A stretch of DNA of 64,000 nt from Crossaster papposus (GCA_037893245.1 JBAIAA010000600.1:868001-932000); one strand, 5' to 3'; shown: positions 22,262-33,724, counted from the first letter of the stretch. Notes: a model not told the origin generated them from the sequence alone. Numbers and translations are program-made.

Positions 22262-24165
22262 GCTCGCACGTCGATTTTTCGGAAGTGCAACATGGCGGAC
22301 CCACGGCGTCACTTCTGTGAGCCAATGATCCGTCCAGGTATAGAGGATAGAGGTCAGTGGGTCAACACCATAGATGTCTTTCGCTGCGTTCCAATCGCGT
22401 CGTGTTTATCGTGTTCACCGTAAATTTATCCATGTTCACGAGTAGGTTGCATTACAAACGCTGCACCAAGACGCACGCGCACAGTCGAGTTAGTCGTGCG
22501 GTAGGTACATTTGTTATCGCGCAAGAACTCGAGCATGTATTTCATTCGTTAATGAAGTCGTGAACATTAGCCTCTGTCATGAAATGACGAAAATCAACCG
22601 AAGAGGGCGTTTTGCGGAAATTTGTCAATGGCTTCCGAGCTCTCGCGTAAAACTAACGTAATTAGCTATCATACCACGGAGGAAAGACAACAGATAGTTA
22701 GTGAATTGCGGGGAAATACTTAATACAAAATGGCCAATCATAAAACTAGATGTTCTTTCCTGCACTTGAAAAGGCCCGCCGTGTATTTATGCTTCTTAGA
22801 AAACCGGTTAGGCCCAACATTTTAACAATTTGTAAAGCGCCCTGAGATAATTTAGTATGGAGGGCGCTCTATAAGAATTGATTATTATTATTATTATTAT
22901 TATTATTTGAATGCCATACAGTAAACAAATTCTGGGGCCAATTCATACAACTTGATACAAGCAAAAGTATTCTTTTTGCATTTTTAATTTTTTTTTTTAC
23001 ATCAAATATAAATTTGAGGCTTTACACACAAGCACTTGGTTCACATAATTACTATTTGGACGTTAAACCGTTCAACATTCCTGATCCTGCAATAATGTTA
23101 ATTTAAAAACCAACCAGTTTTAAATACTGTCGCATTAAATGTAGACGCCTGTGAAATCTAGTAATATTTTACCCTATTATTGACTGAAACCTTACATGGG
23201 TCATAAATGACATTTACTATTAAAAGAAGTTCGTAAATATTAAACTTGGATTTTCCAAGAATTATTCAATTGCGCCGCGACTTAGGGAACACTCGGTCGA
23301 TTAATGTGTGCCAAATTTCTGGACGCCACCGTTTTGGTTTTTTTTCGGACTAAGCTTACTGCACCTAAATTGTTAACAGAGGGTAAATAGCAAGCATTAA
23401 TAACATTAACATGGTAAAGGTACAATGAATTTGCAGTTTGTCAACAAAGAAGTTTGGCAACATTGCATGAGGAAAGTCGGCCCAACATTAACCAGTGTTT
23501 ATAAACAATAACGTCGAAGTACAGCTATAGCTACGCACGTACGAATACTAGCGCAGCACACTTTTTCAGTCGCTGTTTCTTTCTCTTTCGTAATTTTACG
23601 GTTTTGGATGACATTTAGCCTATGCCTACGGTTTATTCTTTCGAAATAACCACAGTCTTTAGAGCTCCGTCGTAAGCCATACATTTCTGAAATCGATGAC
23701 ACACGTGTTGCTGTTGGTAAGCGCCGCCATTTTGACAATTTTCCGCGCGTTGACCTTTTAGAAAGGTCATGACAGAGGCTAATGGAGAAAAAATTCCACC
23801 TCGAGTCGATCACCACTGGTGAACACGAGTTACCAGGCGATTAGAATGCCAATACGACTTGTGAACACTGACCTCAACACCTGGACAGATCATTGTCCAT
23901 ATTCTGCTGTGCTAACACTTGAAGTCGGCGCGAACTGGAAGTGCAACATGGCGTCACTGCTGTGGGCCAATGACATGTCCAGTTGTAGAGGTCAGTGGAT
24001 TTACCAACCAACTGAACTCTACACCTGGACATTTCATTGGCTCACAGCAGTGACGCCATGTTGCACTTCTCTGCATGCCGACTTCAAAATGAAACAATGG
24101 ATGATCTGTCCATGTATAGAGGTCAGTGCTTGTGAACCGTAAACACGATAAACACGACGCGATTG
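22262..24165. mobile_element. nested composite of inverted repeats
   Basis: Several inverted pairs are concentric. The outermost is GCGTCGTGTTTATCGTGTTC (about 22398) against its near complement at about 24133-24163. Inside it is ATTAGCCTCTGTCATGA (22567-22583) against its complement at about 23767-23784. Within the right side lies a complete family E foldback (about 23860-24132), whose arms contain AAGTGCAACATGGCGTCACT, and a half copy sits at 22280-22375. It appears to be foldback elements inserted within one another. The SINE tail at 22828-22910 is an additional insertion. No transposase is seen. Confidence 0.6.
22828..22910 (+). mobile_element. SINE 3' tail remnant
   Basis: TTGTAAAGCGCCCTGAGATA, then GGAGGGCGCTCTATAAGAAT and an (ATT)n run. 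The same AGCGC...GCGCTATATAAG...(TTATTA)n tail ends the fuller SINE at 52358-52790 and occurs inverted at 40410-40500. Only the tail is left. Confidence 0.65.
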
Positions 24166-24538
24166 TTACACGTACTCGCCCACCATATACATGTACAGCG
24201 CCCTCAGTCGGTAGCCGGCCAACGGGTGTCGTTGACGGTAAGTTCGACCTTTCTCGTAAATGTCATTGACATTGTCATCATTTCGCGTGTTTCAGGGATT
24301 TTGAAGCAACCTTATGGTACATTAGAAAATACATGTGAAACACTGGGGCCGAAATATTCAATAGCCCGAATTTATGATGAAACTGCCCTTATTGATCATT
24401 TGATTACGGTACATTTTGTACTAATTTCTTGCAGTTAAACTGCTGTCACTGTACGGGCTCAGTGTACACTGAACTGCAACGTACGTACCCATTCACCATT
24501 TGGCACTGTACACGTCATCACCGCGCAGAAGTTTCAAA

Positions 24539-27500
24539 ATGCCATCCTTTGCAGGAAAAGTTGTTCTTATTACAGGTAATAATGCACTTTAAGTAGTACT
24601 GGCTCATCGAAAAGCTCATAAAAGCTCTAAAAGCTCATCGATGACGATGTACCCACTGACGTCACGTGTTTAAATATCTGACCAGGGGCCAATTTCATAG
24701 AGCTGCTCATCAGTACAGAAATTTGCTTAGCACAAACAAGTCTTGCTCATTAAAAACAGGTTACAAGCTAAAATTCTACGGGTTTTTCAATGCTAAGCCA
24801 AAAACCAGCTGATTATCAATCGAAAACAATAAAGATCACGTGAAAATTTGGTCTGTAACCTTGTTTTTGCCAAGGACAAATTTTCATGCTAAGCAAATTG
24901 TTGTGCTCAGCAGCTCTATGAAATTGGCCCCTGTATTTAAAATAATTGTTTTACATAAATTTTGCTTAAAGAGTGACGTTGTAGGTCAGATCGCCTTTGA
25001 ATTATGTGACCTCTGATGTCATCTCTGAACCAAATTTATGTAAAACCTGATGCGTGCGCATACTGCCGGGCACATTTGAATACAGATGTAAACAGAGGGC
25101 ACATCGTCTAGTTTTTAATTGGGTGATTCGCCAAAAGGAGGGTTAATGATTTACTGGAACTAACTAAAGACGTCACAATGGCCTTGATCCTTTCTGGTTG
25201 TAATTAACTTAATTAAGCTGCATGTTGGGTACATCAAAATGATGTGAATGTAGAATAATTTCTACACATTTTATAGAATAATACAATAATAGTGGGGCAA
25301 ATTATCCTTAAGTTACTGGCATCTGTAAAGCTGAATTGCGGAGGATGTCACATTATTCCGGTCATTGGGCCCACGACACATTCCAAATACCATCTCAGAT
25401 CTCTGGGGAGTATACAGCTCGATACTGCCGTTTCGGCGCAAAGCAGCTACACAATAAACATCTCGGCCCTCACAGGTACCCATATACTCCTGGGTGGAAA
25501 GAAGCAATGAGTGACAAAGCGCCTTGCCTAAGGGCACACGTACATGTACAATAGTCCCAGGCCGGACTTAAACTCCCGTGGCCAATTTCATGGAGCTGCT
25601 AAACACAGAAATGTGCTTAGCATGAACATTCCTCCTTGGCAAAAACAGGGTTACGAACCAAATTTTCAGGTGATGTATATTGTTTGTGACTGGTATTCAG
25701 CTGATTTTTGCTTAGCTTGAAAAGCACATGGACTTTTGGCTGGTAACGTGCTTTTATTGAGCAAGACCTTTTTGGTGCTTAGCAAATTTTTGTGCTTGGC
25801 AGCTCCATGAAATTGGCCCCTGATCACAATGCCACGACACTTCACTTACCCTTCTCTACGCTCTCCAGGGGCTAGTTCAGGCATTGGTGCAGAGACTGCA
25901 GTTGAGTTTGCCGAAGCGGGATGCGGTGGCCTTGCATTGGTCGGACGCAACAAGGAAAATCTAGACTCAGTATGTCAACAATGTCAAGATAAAGGCATTC
26001 CTAAGGACAAGGTAGGTATTTTTTACAGAGCTGTAATGATTCGACAAGTCTTGGGTCTGTTCAATTATTAACAATTTAGTATTTTGATTATTTGAAAATG
26101 TACTTTTTGAGCGAATATTCATAATAGGAATTCTATTTGCACATCAGTAATTTCCTCCCACTTCGACCCTTCAGCCATCCGAAAGCAATAACATGTTCTA
26201 AAAATTGAGCTAAAAAAACATTGGAGCATTCACCGAGGAAAATGTATTCAGACCAGTCGCATAGGATTTGTGCACAAGGTATGGAAATATTTTGTTCAAA
26301 TATTAGAAACTCGCTGATCAAGTTTTACACACGTCAGCTGCAGCTGGCTTTTCTCATCATCACCGGTTTCATCTTTGTGTGTCTGTTGTCAGGTACTAGG
26401 CATCATCGCCGATATGGCCAAAGAGGAGGATGTTCAGCGAATCATGGACGTCACTATCAAGCAGTTTGGTCAGCTGGATGTACTGGTACGACCGGTTTTT
26501 TTTTTCCTTTTTTTTTATACATGTGTTAAAATAAATGTTAAGAAAGTGGCACATGTGTGACCCGCTCCAGGAAAAGGTGACATAAGTCGCGCTATGCATC
26601 ACTGATAACGCAACAAATACGCTGCTGGCAGTGGTGAGGACATACATGTACATGTTTATGTTCAAACTATTATTTTTTCCGTGTTTTTTTTTTAAGTACT
26701 TATTAAGTATGCGCATGCATACAATGCTTGGCAAATAGGGGCGCCCTGTTAAATTATGCCCTGCAGTCAACGTGTTAAGAAGGTCGAGTCGAGTGTGTAG
26801 TCGAGTCGAGTGTGTAGTCGAGTCGAGTGTGTAGTCGAGTCGAGTGTGTAGTCGAGTCGAGTGTGTAGTCAGTCGAGTGTGTAGTCGAGTCGAGTGTGTA
26901 GTCGAGTCGAGTGTGTAGTCGAGTCGGGTGTGTAGTCGAGTCGGGTGTGTAGTCGAGTCGGGTGTGTAGTCGAGTCGGGTGTGTAGTCGAGTCGGGTGTG
27001 TAGTCGAGTCGGGTGTGTAGTCGAGTCGCGTGTGTAGTCGAGTCGCGTGTGTAGTCGAGTCGCGTGTGTAGTCGAGTCGCGTGTGTAGTCGAGTCGCGTG
27101 TGTAGTCGAGTCGAGTGTGTAGTCGAGTCGAGTGTGTAGTCGAGTCGAGTGTGTAGTCGAGTCGAGTGTGTAGTCGAGTCGCGTGTGTAGTCGAGTCGAG
27201 TGTGTAGTCGAGTCGGGTGTGTAGTCGAGTCGGGTGTGTAGTCGAGTCGGGTGTGTAGTCGAGTCGGGTGTGTAGTCGAGTCGGGTGTGTAGTCGAGTCG
27301 GGTGTGTAGTCGAGTCGGGTGTGTAGTCGAGTCGGGTGTGTAGTCGAGTCGGGTGTGTAGTCGAGTCGGGTGTGTAGTCGAGTCGGGTGTGTAGTCGAGT
27401 CGGGTGTGTAGTCGAGTCGGGTGTGTAGTCGAGTCGGGTGTGTAGTCGAGTCGGGTGTGTAGTCGAGTCGGGTGTGTAGTCGAGTCGAGTGTGTAGTCGA

Positions 27501-30500
27501 GTCGAGTGTGTAGTCGAGTCGAGTGTGTAGTCGAGTCGAGTGTGTAGTCGAGTCGAGTGTGTAGTCGAGTCGAGTGTGTAGTCGAGTCGCGTGTGTAGTC
27601 GAGTCGCGTGTGTAGTCGAGTCGGGTGTGTAGTCGAGTCGGGTGTGTAGTCGAGTCGGGTGTGTAGTCGAGTCGGGTGTGTAGTCGAGTCGGGTGTGTAG
27701 TCGAGTCGGGTGTGTAGTCGAGTCGGGTGTGTAGTCGAGTCGGGTGTGTAGTCGAGTCGGGTGTGTAGTCGAGTCGGGTGTGTAGTCGAGTCGGGTGTGT
27801 AGTCGAGTCGGGTGTGTAGTCGAGTCGGGTGTGTAGTCGAGTCGGGTGTGTAGTCGAGTCGGGTGTGTAGTCGAGTCGGGTGTGTAGTCGAGTCGGGTGT
27901 GTAGTCGAGTCGGGTGTGTAGTCGAGTCGGGTGTGTAGTCTAGTCGAGTCGAGTCAGTGTGTAGTCGATTCGAGTCAGTGTGTAGTCGAGTCAGTGTGTA
28001 GTCGAGTCAGTGTGTAGTCGAGTCAGTGTGTAGTCGAGTCATGAATTTAGCTTGATTCAATTCGAGTAACAAATATTTAAACACTACACAATAAATAAAC
28101 ACGTTACAGAAACCCAAGTTTGAAATCCACGACACGGTGTATATATGTTTGTTGTATCATGGAGGAAGAAAAACAGACGACCGCTGTACATGTATATCAT
28201 ATATGTACTTATGTACATAATTATTCGCTAACATAAACATGACGTGAACATAAACCGGCACTGGCATAAGTCATTGCAAATATTTTTCACAAAGTTTTGC
28301 TCTTATTTTGGGGACTCGAGTCTTATTAATCTTCACTCAAGTCGAGTCATTCTGATAAGGGACTTGACTTGAGTCGAGTCGAGTTATTTGCCTGCAGTGA
28401 CTCGAGTCAAGTCTACTCATCAGGACTCGACTCGACTCGCGTCGCGTCGCAACGCGTCGCGTCGCGTCGCGACATCGACTCGCCATCGACTCGCCATCGA
28501 CTCGCCATCGACTCGCCATCGACTCGAGTCATTCCAACTTTGCCTAACAGTAACGATGCATGTTCTGCTTATAGGTAAACAATGCAGGGACAGGCGGCAT
28601 GAAGAGTCTGGGGGAGGAAGGCATTATGCAAGCCTATGACATCGTCATGCGAGTCAATGTGCGCTCCATGCTACAACTGACCCAGCTTGCTGTTCCCCAT
28701 CTCATTAAGACCAAAGGTCGGTAACAGGTGCATTTCTGTGGTTTCTGTGCAGTGAAGTAAACCAGAGTTGTATTTGAGTCCCTGTAAGTCCTTTCACAAG
28801 TCCCTTCAAATGTCTAGTCCCAAGTCCTTTCTTAAAGCCAGTTGCTAGTAACTTGTAGAAAAATGACAAAGTAATGCTTTTGTTAACATTCATTTGAATA
28901 GCTAGTGACTTGACTCGATACGGGAGAAAGACACTTAATACAAGATGGGTAGTGCATAAATATATATTCATGAGAAATAACAATGGCAACACGTCTACAG
29001 CAACAGCTTTTCTCAACCAACTCCCCAAAATCCTCTAGAGTTGGTAGAGATGAGCTATGGATTGAAAGGTCTTTGGTTCGAGTCAGGCTACAGAGCAAGG
29101 CTGAGGGAAAAAACAGGCTAGGTTAACTGCTACACACATGGTAGTTTATAGGGACTTGCAGGGAGTTGCATATGAACTTGAATCAACAGGCTTTCCAAGC
29201 AAACCAAGGTGAAAAACCAGTAAGGTTCAAATTTGTATTTAACCAGTTCCCGCCGCGCTGGAGGACGTATATACACGCAAAGTTTTCCTCAGATTCAAAA
29301 CGTATGACGCATAAACACGTCGACAAGCAAGGCCGGAAATGTCTGACAGCAGCAAGCAAGGCCGGAAATGCATGGGTGTGCTTCCCGATACCATTGGCCT
29401 GAATCCGTTTCGGATCGATTTTCATTAAAAATAATCTTGCGCCTCGGCTCGGTGATAGTCCCGGCGTGAACTGGTTGAACAAAAAAAGACTAAAAGTAGG
29501 ACTAAGAAGGACAACATCAGGATAAAAGTAGGACTTTCATAGGCTTTCGTGATTAGTTTTCATCGATACTCGTAGTTTTCGTCATAAGCCTCATATGGCT
29601 TGTAATGTACTTGCAACACTTGTGCTCCACCCTAAACTAAGCTCCCGAAGGAAGTACATTTGCATTACTACTGTGCTGAAGCTTATCATTTTGTTATTTC
29701 AGTGAGATTTCATTATTTTCAGAGTTGGAAAAAAGGAAATAGTAGGGATTTCGAGTGAAAAAACAAAACAAAACAAAAACAGTAGGAGCAAGGTTTGAAA
29801 ACTTGGAATTTTAAGCTAAATTTGGGCAATGATGTCGTCTATTTGCTTTATTATAGTGATATGTTAACTCCACTCTTTCTTATTTTTTCAGGAAATGTTG
29901 TCAACCTTTCCAGTGTCTGTGCCACCAGAACTGTAAGTCGTATTTATTAACCCTAACCCTGCTTAGAATCGCAACGCAGCGCATCAGGTAAAAAAAAGTC
30001 TAGTGCACATTGATGCATTATGCTGTCAACAAAGTCTCGCGAGCCCGACTCGCGAGCCCGACTCGCGAGCCCGACTCGCGAGCCCGACTCGCGAGCCCGA
30101 CTCGCGAGCCCGACTCGCGAGCCCGACTCGCGAGCCCGACTCGCGAACCCGACTCGCGAACCCGACTTGCGAACCCGACTCGCGAACCCGACTCGCGAAC
30201 CCGACTCGCGAACCCGACTCGCGAACCCGACTCGCGAACCCGACTCGCGAACCCGACTCGCGAACCCGACTCGCGAACCCGACTCGCGAACCCGACTCGC
30301 GAACCCGACTCGCGAACCCGACTCGCGAACCCGACTCGCGAACCCGACTCGCGAACCCGACTCGCGAACCCGACTCGCGAACCCGACTCGCGAACCCGAC
30401 TCGCGAACCCGGCTCGCGAACCCGGCTCGCGAACCCGGCTCGCGAACCCGGCTCGCGAACCCGGCTCGCGAACCCGGCTCGCGAACCCGGCTCGCGAACC

Positions 30501-33474
30501 CGGCTCGCGAACCCGGCTCGCGAACCCGGCTCGCGAACCCGGCTCGCGAACCCGGCTCGCGAACCCGGCTCGCGAACCCGGCTCGCGAACCCGGCTCGCG
30601 AACCCGGCTCGCGAACTTAAGTGGCATCATCAACAGTTGCAAATGTGGTCCAAGAAGAGACATCATTAATTGCTTCTAATTCTGTGTTTCGTGCACCTGT
30701 TTACAGCTTCCCATGATGGTTCCGTACAACATGTCCAAAGCAGCCATTATGCAGTTCACTAAATGCTGTGCACTAGGTGAGTTCAAGTAAAAGTTGTCTC
30801 CAAGAGCATACTGCAATTCACAACCACAAGAAAAAGTGGTAAAGCCCACGGCGGGTAACACAAGGGTTACATCAACTTCACTCGGTCCACTAACTGTACT
30901 ATATAGTTTTGTACAACTACGAAATTGGCAATGCAACAGGGCGTGATCCAGTATGCAAATTAGATGCAGCAGCATCAGTACTGTTAAAACAGCTATTTCC
31001 AAGATAGCACCTGCAAAGCTGTGATAAACGTGTGGCATGGAAACCGTAATACTGGTACATAGAATGTGCCGAGTAAACGTTTACCCATTACCTACCTACG
31101 TACCACACACACATGTATACGTAAACACCTTTTGTCCTTCTTTTGTTTGTACTTACGAGGCCTCCCATAATGTTTTAGGTGACATTTTGAAAGGTTCAAG
31201 GTAGGATGCACCATTTGCAAATATCAAAATTATTTACTACCGAATTATTAAGAAATATCTCACTCATTTGAAAGTAAAAAATGATTCTAGGCATCTAGCA
31301 AAATTATTGCGCTAGATATCCTGTAATTATTCCGAAAAATTGAATTTGATAAAGAAAAATTCGCGAACAAAACTAAAATATAACATAGGAATAACTGCTC
31401 GACGCCGGTTGAAAACAAACGCTGTTTGTCTTGCTTTTCTTTGCATCCATGGTTGTAAAACTTTGGACAGGTCAGTTAAACAATATTTACTATAAAATAC
31501 AACCCCTTAAATCTACCCATTTATGATAATTCAAGCAATTACCAATGGTGTATCCTACCTTTAACCTATCTTCATCTGCTTTGATTTTTATATTTGTTGT
31601 TTGCAGAATTAGCTGCAAAGCAAGTTCGTGTCAATGCTGTCAGGTGGGTAGCCAATTTTGAAGAGGCAAGGCTATATGTGACCCGCTCTGCAAAAATGAG
31701 TCCGATGTCGCAAAATACATTTTTACGTAAAGGGCTGTTCATTGTCTCGGAGGTGATTTTTCTTTCAACAAATAATGTTTTTGTTTCAAGGCATTCGGGT
31801 TTCTCCGACACTTATATTTTCAGATCTGATCGATTGAAAAGATTGTTTTGATCTCTAAATTAAATTTAATACAGGTTTTGTCATACTCTTACCATAGCAT
31901 CTGATGAAGCACTACAATTGTAAATCTTCATTCTTTTCAAAGACATTTTGAATATAACTGAGAAAAAGCTAATTTCCCAAAATTGTAAAAGACCAATGCA
32001 TTACACTACAAGAGTTGTGCCATATAAACGAAAGCTTATTTCCTGCTTCAATTCTGACAAACTTTAAAATTGAAAAAACAACAACATTTTTAACACATCG
32101 GACTCATTTTTGCAGAGTGGGTCACATTTGGTTGACTCGTTCAGTTTGAAGCGATTTGTTCCTGACTCTTAATTTAATAGTTTGAGGATTACTGCAAAAG
32201 CCCTTTCTTCACATGGACATATATACGTCGGATCTGTGTCAAGATTCTGTTATTGTAGGCGTTGTATATTTTTCCTGCGTGCTAAGTTTAATCTCTCTGA
32301 ATGATTGTTAAGCCAGACATTTCTAAAGAATTTGAGGAATTTGTGGCTTTAAAATGTATACATAATCGATGTAAACCAAAGGATTCTTTGGACATCATAC
32401 AATTTCTGTGTCGGTGCTGTTATCTTTAGTGCGGATTTCTGTGGCTGGGGATTCAGTTTTGAAGGATAACTGCCTATTTTTACACAATCAGAGCTTCTGG
32501 GCCCAAATTTCCTAAAACATGTAAGCAACAAATATTGCTTCGCACAAAAACGTCTTGCTCAGTAAAAACAGGTTCCTAGCCAAAACTTCATGTGCCTTAA
32601 ATGATAAGCAAAAAACAGCTGAATATTAGTCATAAACATTTTTTTTTTCCAACGAAAAATTGTCATGCTTAGGCAAATTTGGGTGTTTATATAATTACAT
32701 GTTTTATGAAATTGGCCCCTGGTACTGTATTTTTGCCTAAAAACATAATCATTATTTTGTTGTACTTCTTTTCATCTTCAGTCCTGGCTCCATTTTGACC
32801 CCGATGCAGACAAAATGTGGTCGACCTGACTCAGCTATCGAGGTACATTGTCTCTGAATACCTGTTTTCTTATTTGTGTGTTTGGACAGAGTAATTAGGA
32901 AGCTTCTCGAGTTTGAAGTCATTTATTTTCAAGTGGTTAAAAAAGGACCACTTTGCCTTTAACCAAGGCTGAAAATGGGAGACTAGTAAGGGACACAAGA
33001 TTCAGTTCCTATCCCAGAAGCTTTTGACAATTATTATCCCCTTGTGATTCCAACCGGAGAAGAAACCATTCTGCCCTACAATGGAAAAGTGTGGTACATG
33101 TATCTGCAAATTTGTCTAAATATCTACCCTAGCTAATCGCCTCAAGTCAAAAATGGTAATCCCATGTCCCTTCGATGGATTCCTTCAGACCAGGGGCCAA
33201 TTTGCTAGAGCTGCTTAACCAGGGAGCTGAGATGGTATTTGGAATGTTTCATTGGCCCAAAGAGCAGGGTAAGCGCTGCGAGCATCAATATTATAAGGAT
33301 CCCTTTTGTGTTCTTGCACTGCAGACAGCTAAGAAGGTACACGCAATGGGTCGTATCGGACAGACCGGCGAGGTAGCCAAGGTCATCTTGTTTCTAGCCT
33401 CTGATGATGCCTCCTTCATGACCGGGGCGTCTCTCCCCATCGACGGAGGAAGACACGCCATGTGTCCGCGTTGA
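24539..33474 (+). CDS. classical short-chain dehydrogenase/reductase (SDR), 9 exons
   Basis: An NAD(P)-dependent oxidoreductase of the FabG-like classical SDR type, probably cytosolic or peroxisomal; the substrate is unknown. Exons: 24539-24575, 25869-26011, 26393-26485, 28575-28716, 29892-29932, 30707-30776, 31607-31643, 32782-32842, 33325-33474. Borders are GT-AG, phases agree and the sum is 774 nt (257 residues), standard for the family. Seen: cofactor motif TGASSGIG (residues 12-19), NNAG (93-96), catalytic Ser in NLSSV (about 146), Y159 and K163 in YNMSK, SPGSILTPM, and a C-terminal GEVAKVILFLASDDASFMTG / IDGG. All catalytic residues are present. No signal peptide is seen. Introns 3 and 5 hold large minisatellites, and the other introns hold MITEs and a SINE. 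The exact orthologue was not identified. Confidence 0.93.
24685..24931. mobile_element. MITE family A copy (SDR intron 1)
   Basis: It is bounded by GGGGCCAATTTCATAGAGCT and its complement, with inner GCTAAGCA words. About 247 bp, non-coding. Confidence 0.85.
24940..25112. mobile_element. MITE-like repeat (ACATAAATTTTGC / AACAGAGGGCACAT)
   Basis: It shares TTATGTGACCTCTGATGTCA (or its near complement), the half-site TTTACATAAAT and the end AAACAGAGGGCACATCGTCT with a second copy at 45345-45560. TTTTACATAAAT / ATTTATGTAAAA is mirrored inside. Termini are not fully resolved. Confidence 0.55.
25340..25575 (-). mobile_element. SINE family S1 copy, minus strand
   Basis: Read on the minus strand it contains GTCCGGCCTGGGACTATTGT, TGCCCTTAGGCAAGGCGCTT, TCACTCATTGCTTCTTTCCA and CTGAGATGGTATTTGGAATG. 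The same words occur in the plus-strand copy at 45933-46150, which also has a tRNA-like B box (GGTTCGAGTCC). Confidence 0.75.
25579..25820. mobile_element. MITE family A copy (SDR intron 1)
   Basis: GTGGCCAATTTCATGGAGCT at the left and the complement ending TTGGCCCC at the right, with mirrored GCTTAGCA words. It sits just upstream of SDR exon 2. Non-coding. Confidence 0.8.
26782..28040. repeat. 17-bp minisatellite, about 70 copies (SDR intron 3)
   Basis: The unit TAGTCGAGTCGAGTGTG repeats for about 1.26 kb. One position varies as A, G or C (AGTCGAG, AGTCGGG, AGTCGCG) in contiguous blocks, pointing to local block-wise amplification. The last copies change to a shorter CGAGTCAGTGTGTAGT form. 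It lies between SDR exons 3 and 4. Confidence 0.95.
28310..28535. repeat. ACTCG / TCGCG-rich repeat, both orientations
   Basis: CTCGAGTC, GACTTGAGTC and ACTCGACTCGCGTCGCG alternate, followed by four CATCGACTCGC units (28480-28525). It shares the GTCGAGTC core of the array at 26782-28040 but carries it in inverted as well as direct orientation. It ends about 40 bp before SDR exon 4. Confidence 0.75.
29000..29110 (+). mobile_element. tRNA-headed SINE fragment
   Basis: AGTTGGTAGAGATGAGCTAT (A-box-like) followed by GGTCTTTGGTTCGAGTCAGG (B-box-like). It resembles the heads at 44200-44270 and 56300-56360. The short remainder is diverged. Confidence 0.55.
29240..29477. mobile_element. MITE family C copy (AACCAGTTC termini)
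   Basis: About 238 bp from AACCAGTTCCCGCCGCG to CCGGCGTGAACTGGTT. Inside are ACGTATATACACGCAAAGTT, two AGCAAGGCCGGAAATG words and GGTGTGCTTCCCG. Other copies: 36917-37156, 43807-44050, 51114-51360, and partial ones near 46166 and 46878. Confidence 0.85.
30034..30616. repeat. 13-bp minisatellite, about 45 copies (SDR intron 5)
   Basis: The unit ACTCGCGAACCCG repeats for about 580 bp in three blocks: GAGCCCGA first, then GAACCCGA, then GAACCCGG. Because 13 is not a multiple of 3 and the unit has no stop, three plus-strand frames and one minus-strand frame stay open for more than 200 codons (SRTRLANPTREPD-type peptides). These are not genes. The array lies between SDR exons 5 and 6. Confidence 0.95.
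31199..31563. mobile_element. MITE family B copy (SDR intron 6)
   Basis: About 365 bp with GGTAGGATGCACCATTTGCA at the left and AATGGTGTATCCTACCTTTA at the right. Conserved inner words are TTACTACCGAATTATTAAGA, GATATCCTGTAATTATTCCG and ACTTTGGACAGGTCAGTTAA. It ends 43 bp before SDR exon 7. Other copies: 44892-45240, 55130-55492, 57072-57403, with partial ones elsewhere. Confidence 0.85.
31676..32127. mobile_element. MITE family D copy (ATGTGACCCGCTC termini, SDR intron 7)
   Basis: ATGTGACCCGCTCTGCAAAA at 31676 is matched by its complement, ending TTTTGCAGAGTGGGTCACAT at 32127. GAGTCCGATGT extends the match to about 30 bp. It is about 452 bp, AT-rich and non-coding. Related sequence occurs at 42448-42780, 47085-47330, 49078-49960 and 50288-50722. 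Confidence 0.85.
32498..32719. mobile_element. diverged MITE family A copy (SDR intron 7)
   Basis: TGGGCCCAAATTTCCTAAAA at the left and TTTTATGAAATTGGCCCCTG at the right, with inner TCTTGCTCAGTAAAAACAGG and AAACAGCTGAATATTAGTC shared with the other copies. It is more diverged than its siblings and so probably older. Confidence 0.7.
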
Positions 33475-33506
33475 TGAAGGAAGACTGGATGATGAGAAAT
33501 GTCATG

Positions 33507-33724
33507 GATCCAATTTCATGAAGCTGCTAAGCACAAAATTTTGCTCAGCATGAAAAAAAAATCTTGGAAAAAAAAGGGTTAAAGGCCATGTTTATATTGT
33601 TTGTGACTGATATTCAGTTGGCTTTTGTTTAGCATGAAAAGCACATGGAGCTTTTTGGGGTAACCTGTTTTTACCGAGCAAGACTTTTTTGTGCTAAGCA
33701 AATTTGTGTGCTTAGCAGCTCCAG
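33507..33724. mobile_element. MITE family A copy
   Basis: GGATCCAATTTCATGAAGCT at the left and GTGCTTAGCAGCTCCAG at the right; the last ~20 bp of the right terminus are lost. It starts 33 bp after the SDR stop codon and may be part of the SDR 3' UTR. Confidence 0.75.

Larger units (their letters stand above)
14353..24538. other. intergenic region between the OATP and SDR genes
   Basis: About 10 kb without a complete gene. An AATAAA at about 14537 and another near 15825 could serve the OATP transcript. The rest holds foldbacks, SINE remnants, one THAP exon remnant and low-complexity AT-rich DNA, listed separately. Short open frames here show no family likeness. Confidence 0.6.

Noticed and set aside
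26782-28040. CRISPR-like array
   Set aside because: The units abut without unique spacers in a spliced eukaryotic gene, so it is a minisatellite.
30003-30679. Four overlapping frames of 205-237 codons as repetitive proteins
   Set aside because: All lie within the 13-bp minisatellite in SDR intron 5. The unit lacks stops in these frames and its length is not a multiple of 3, so the frames are open by arithmetic.
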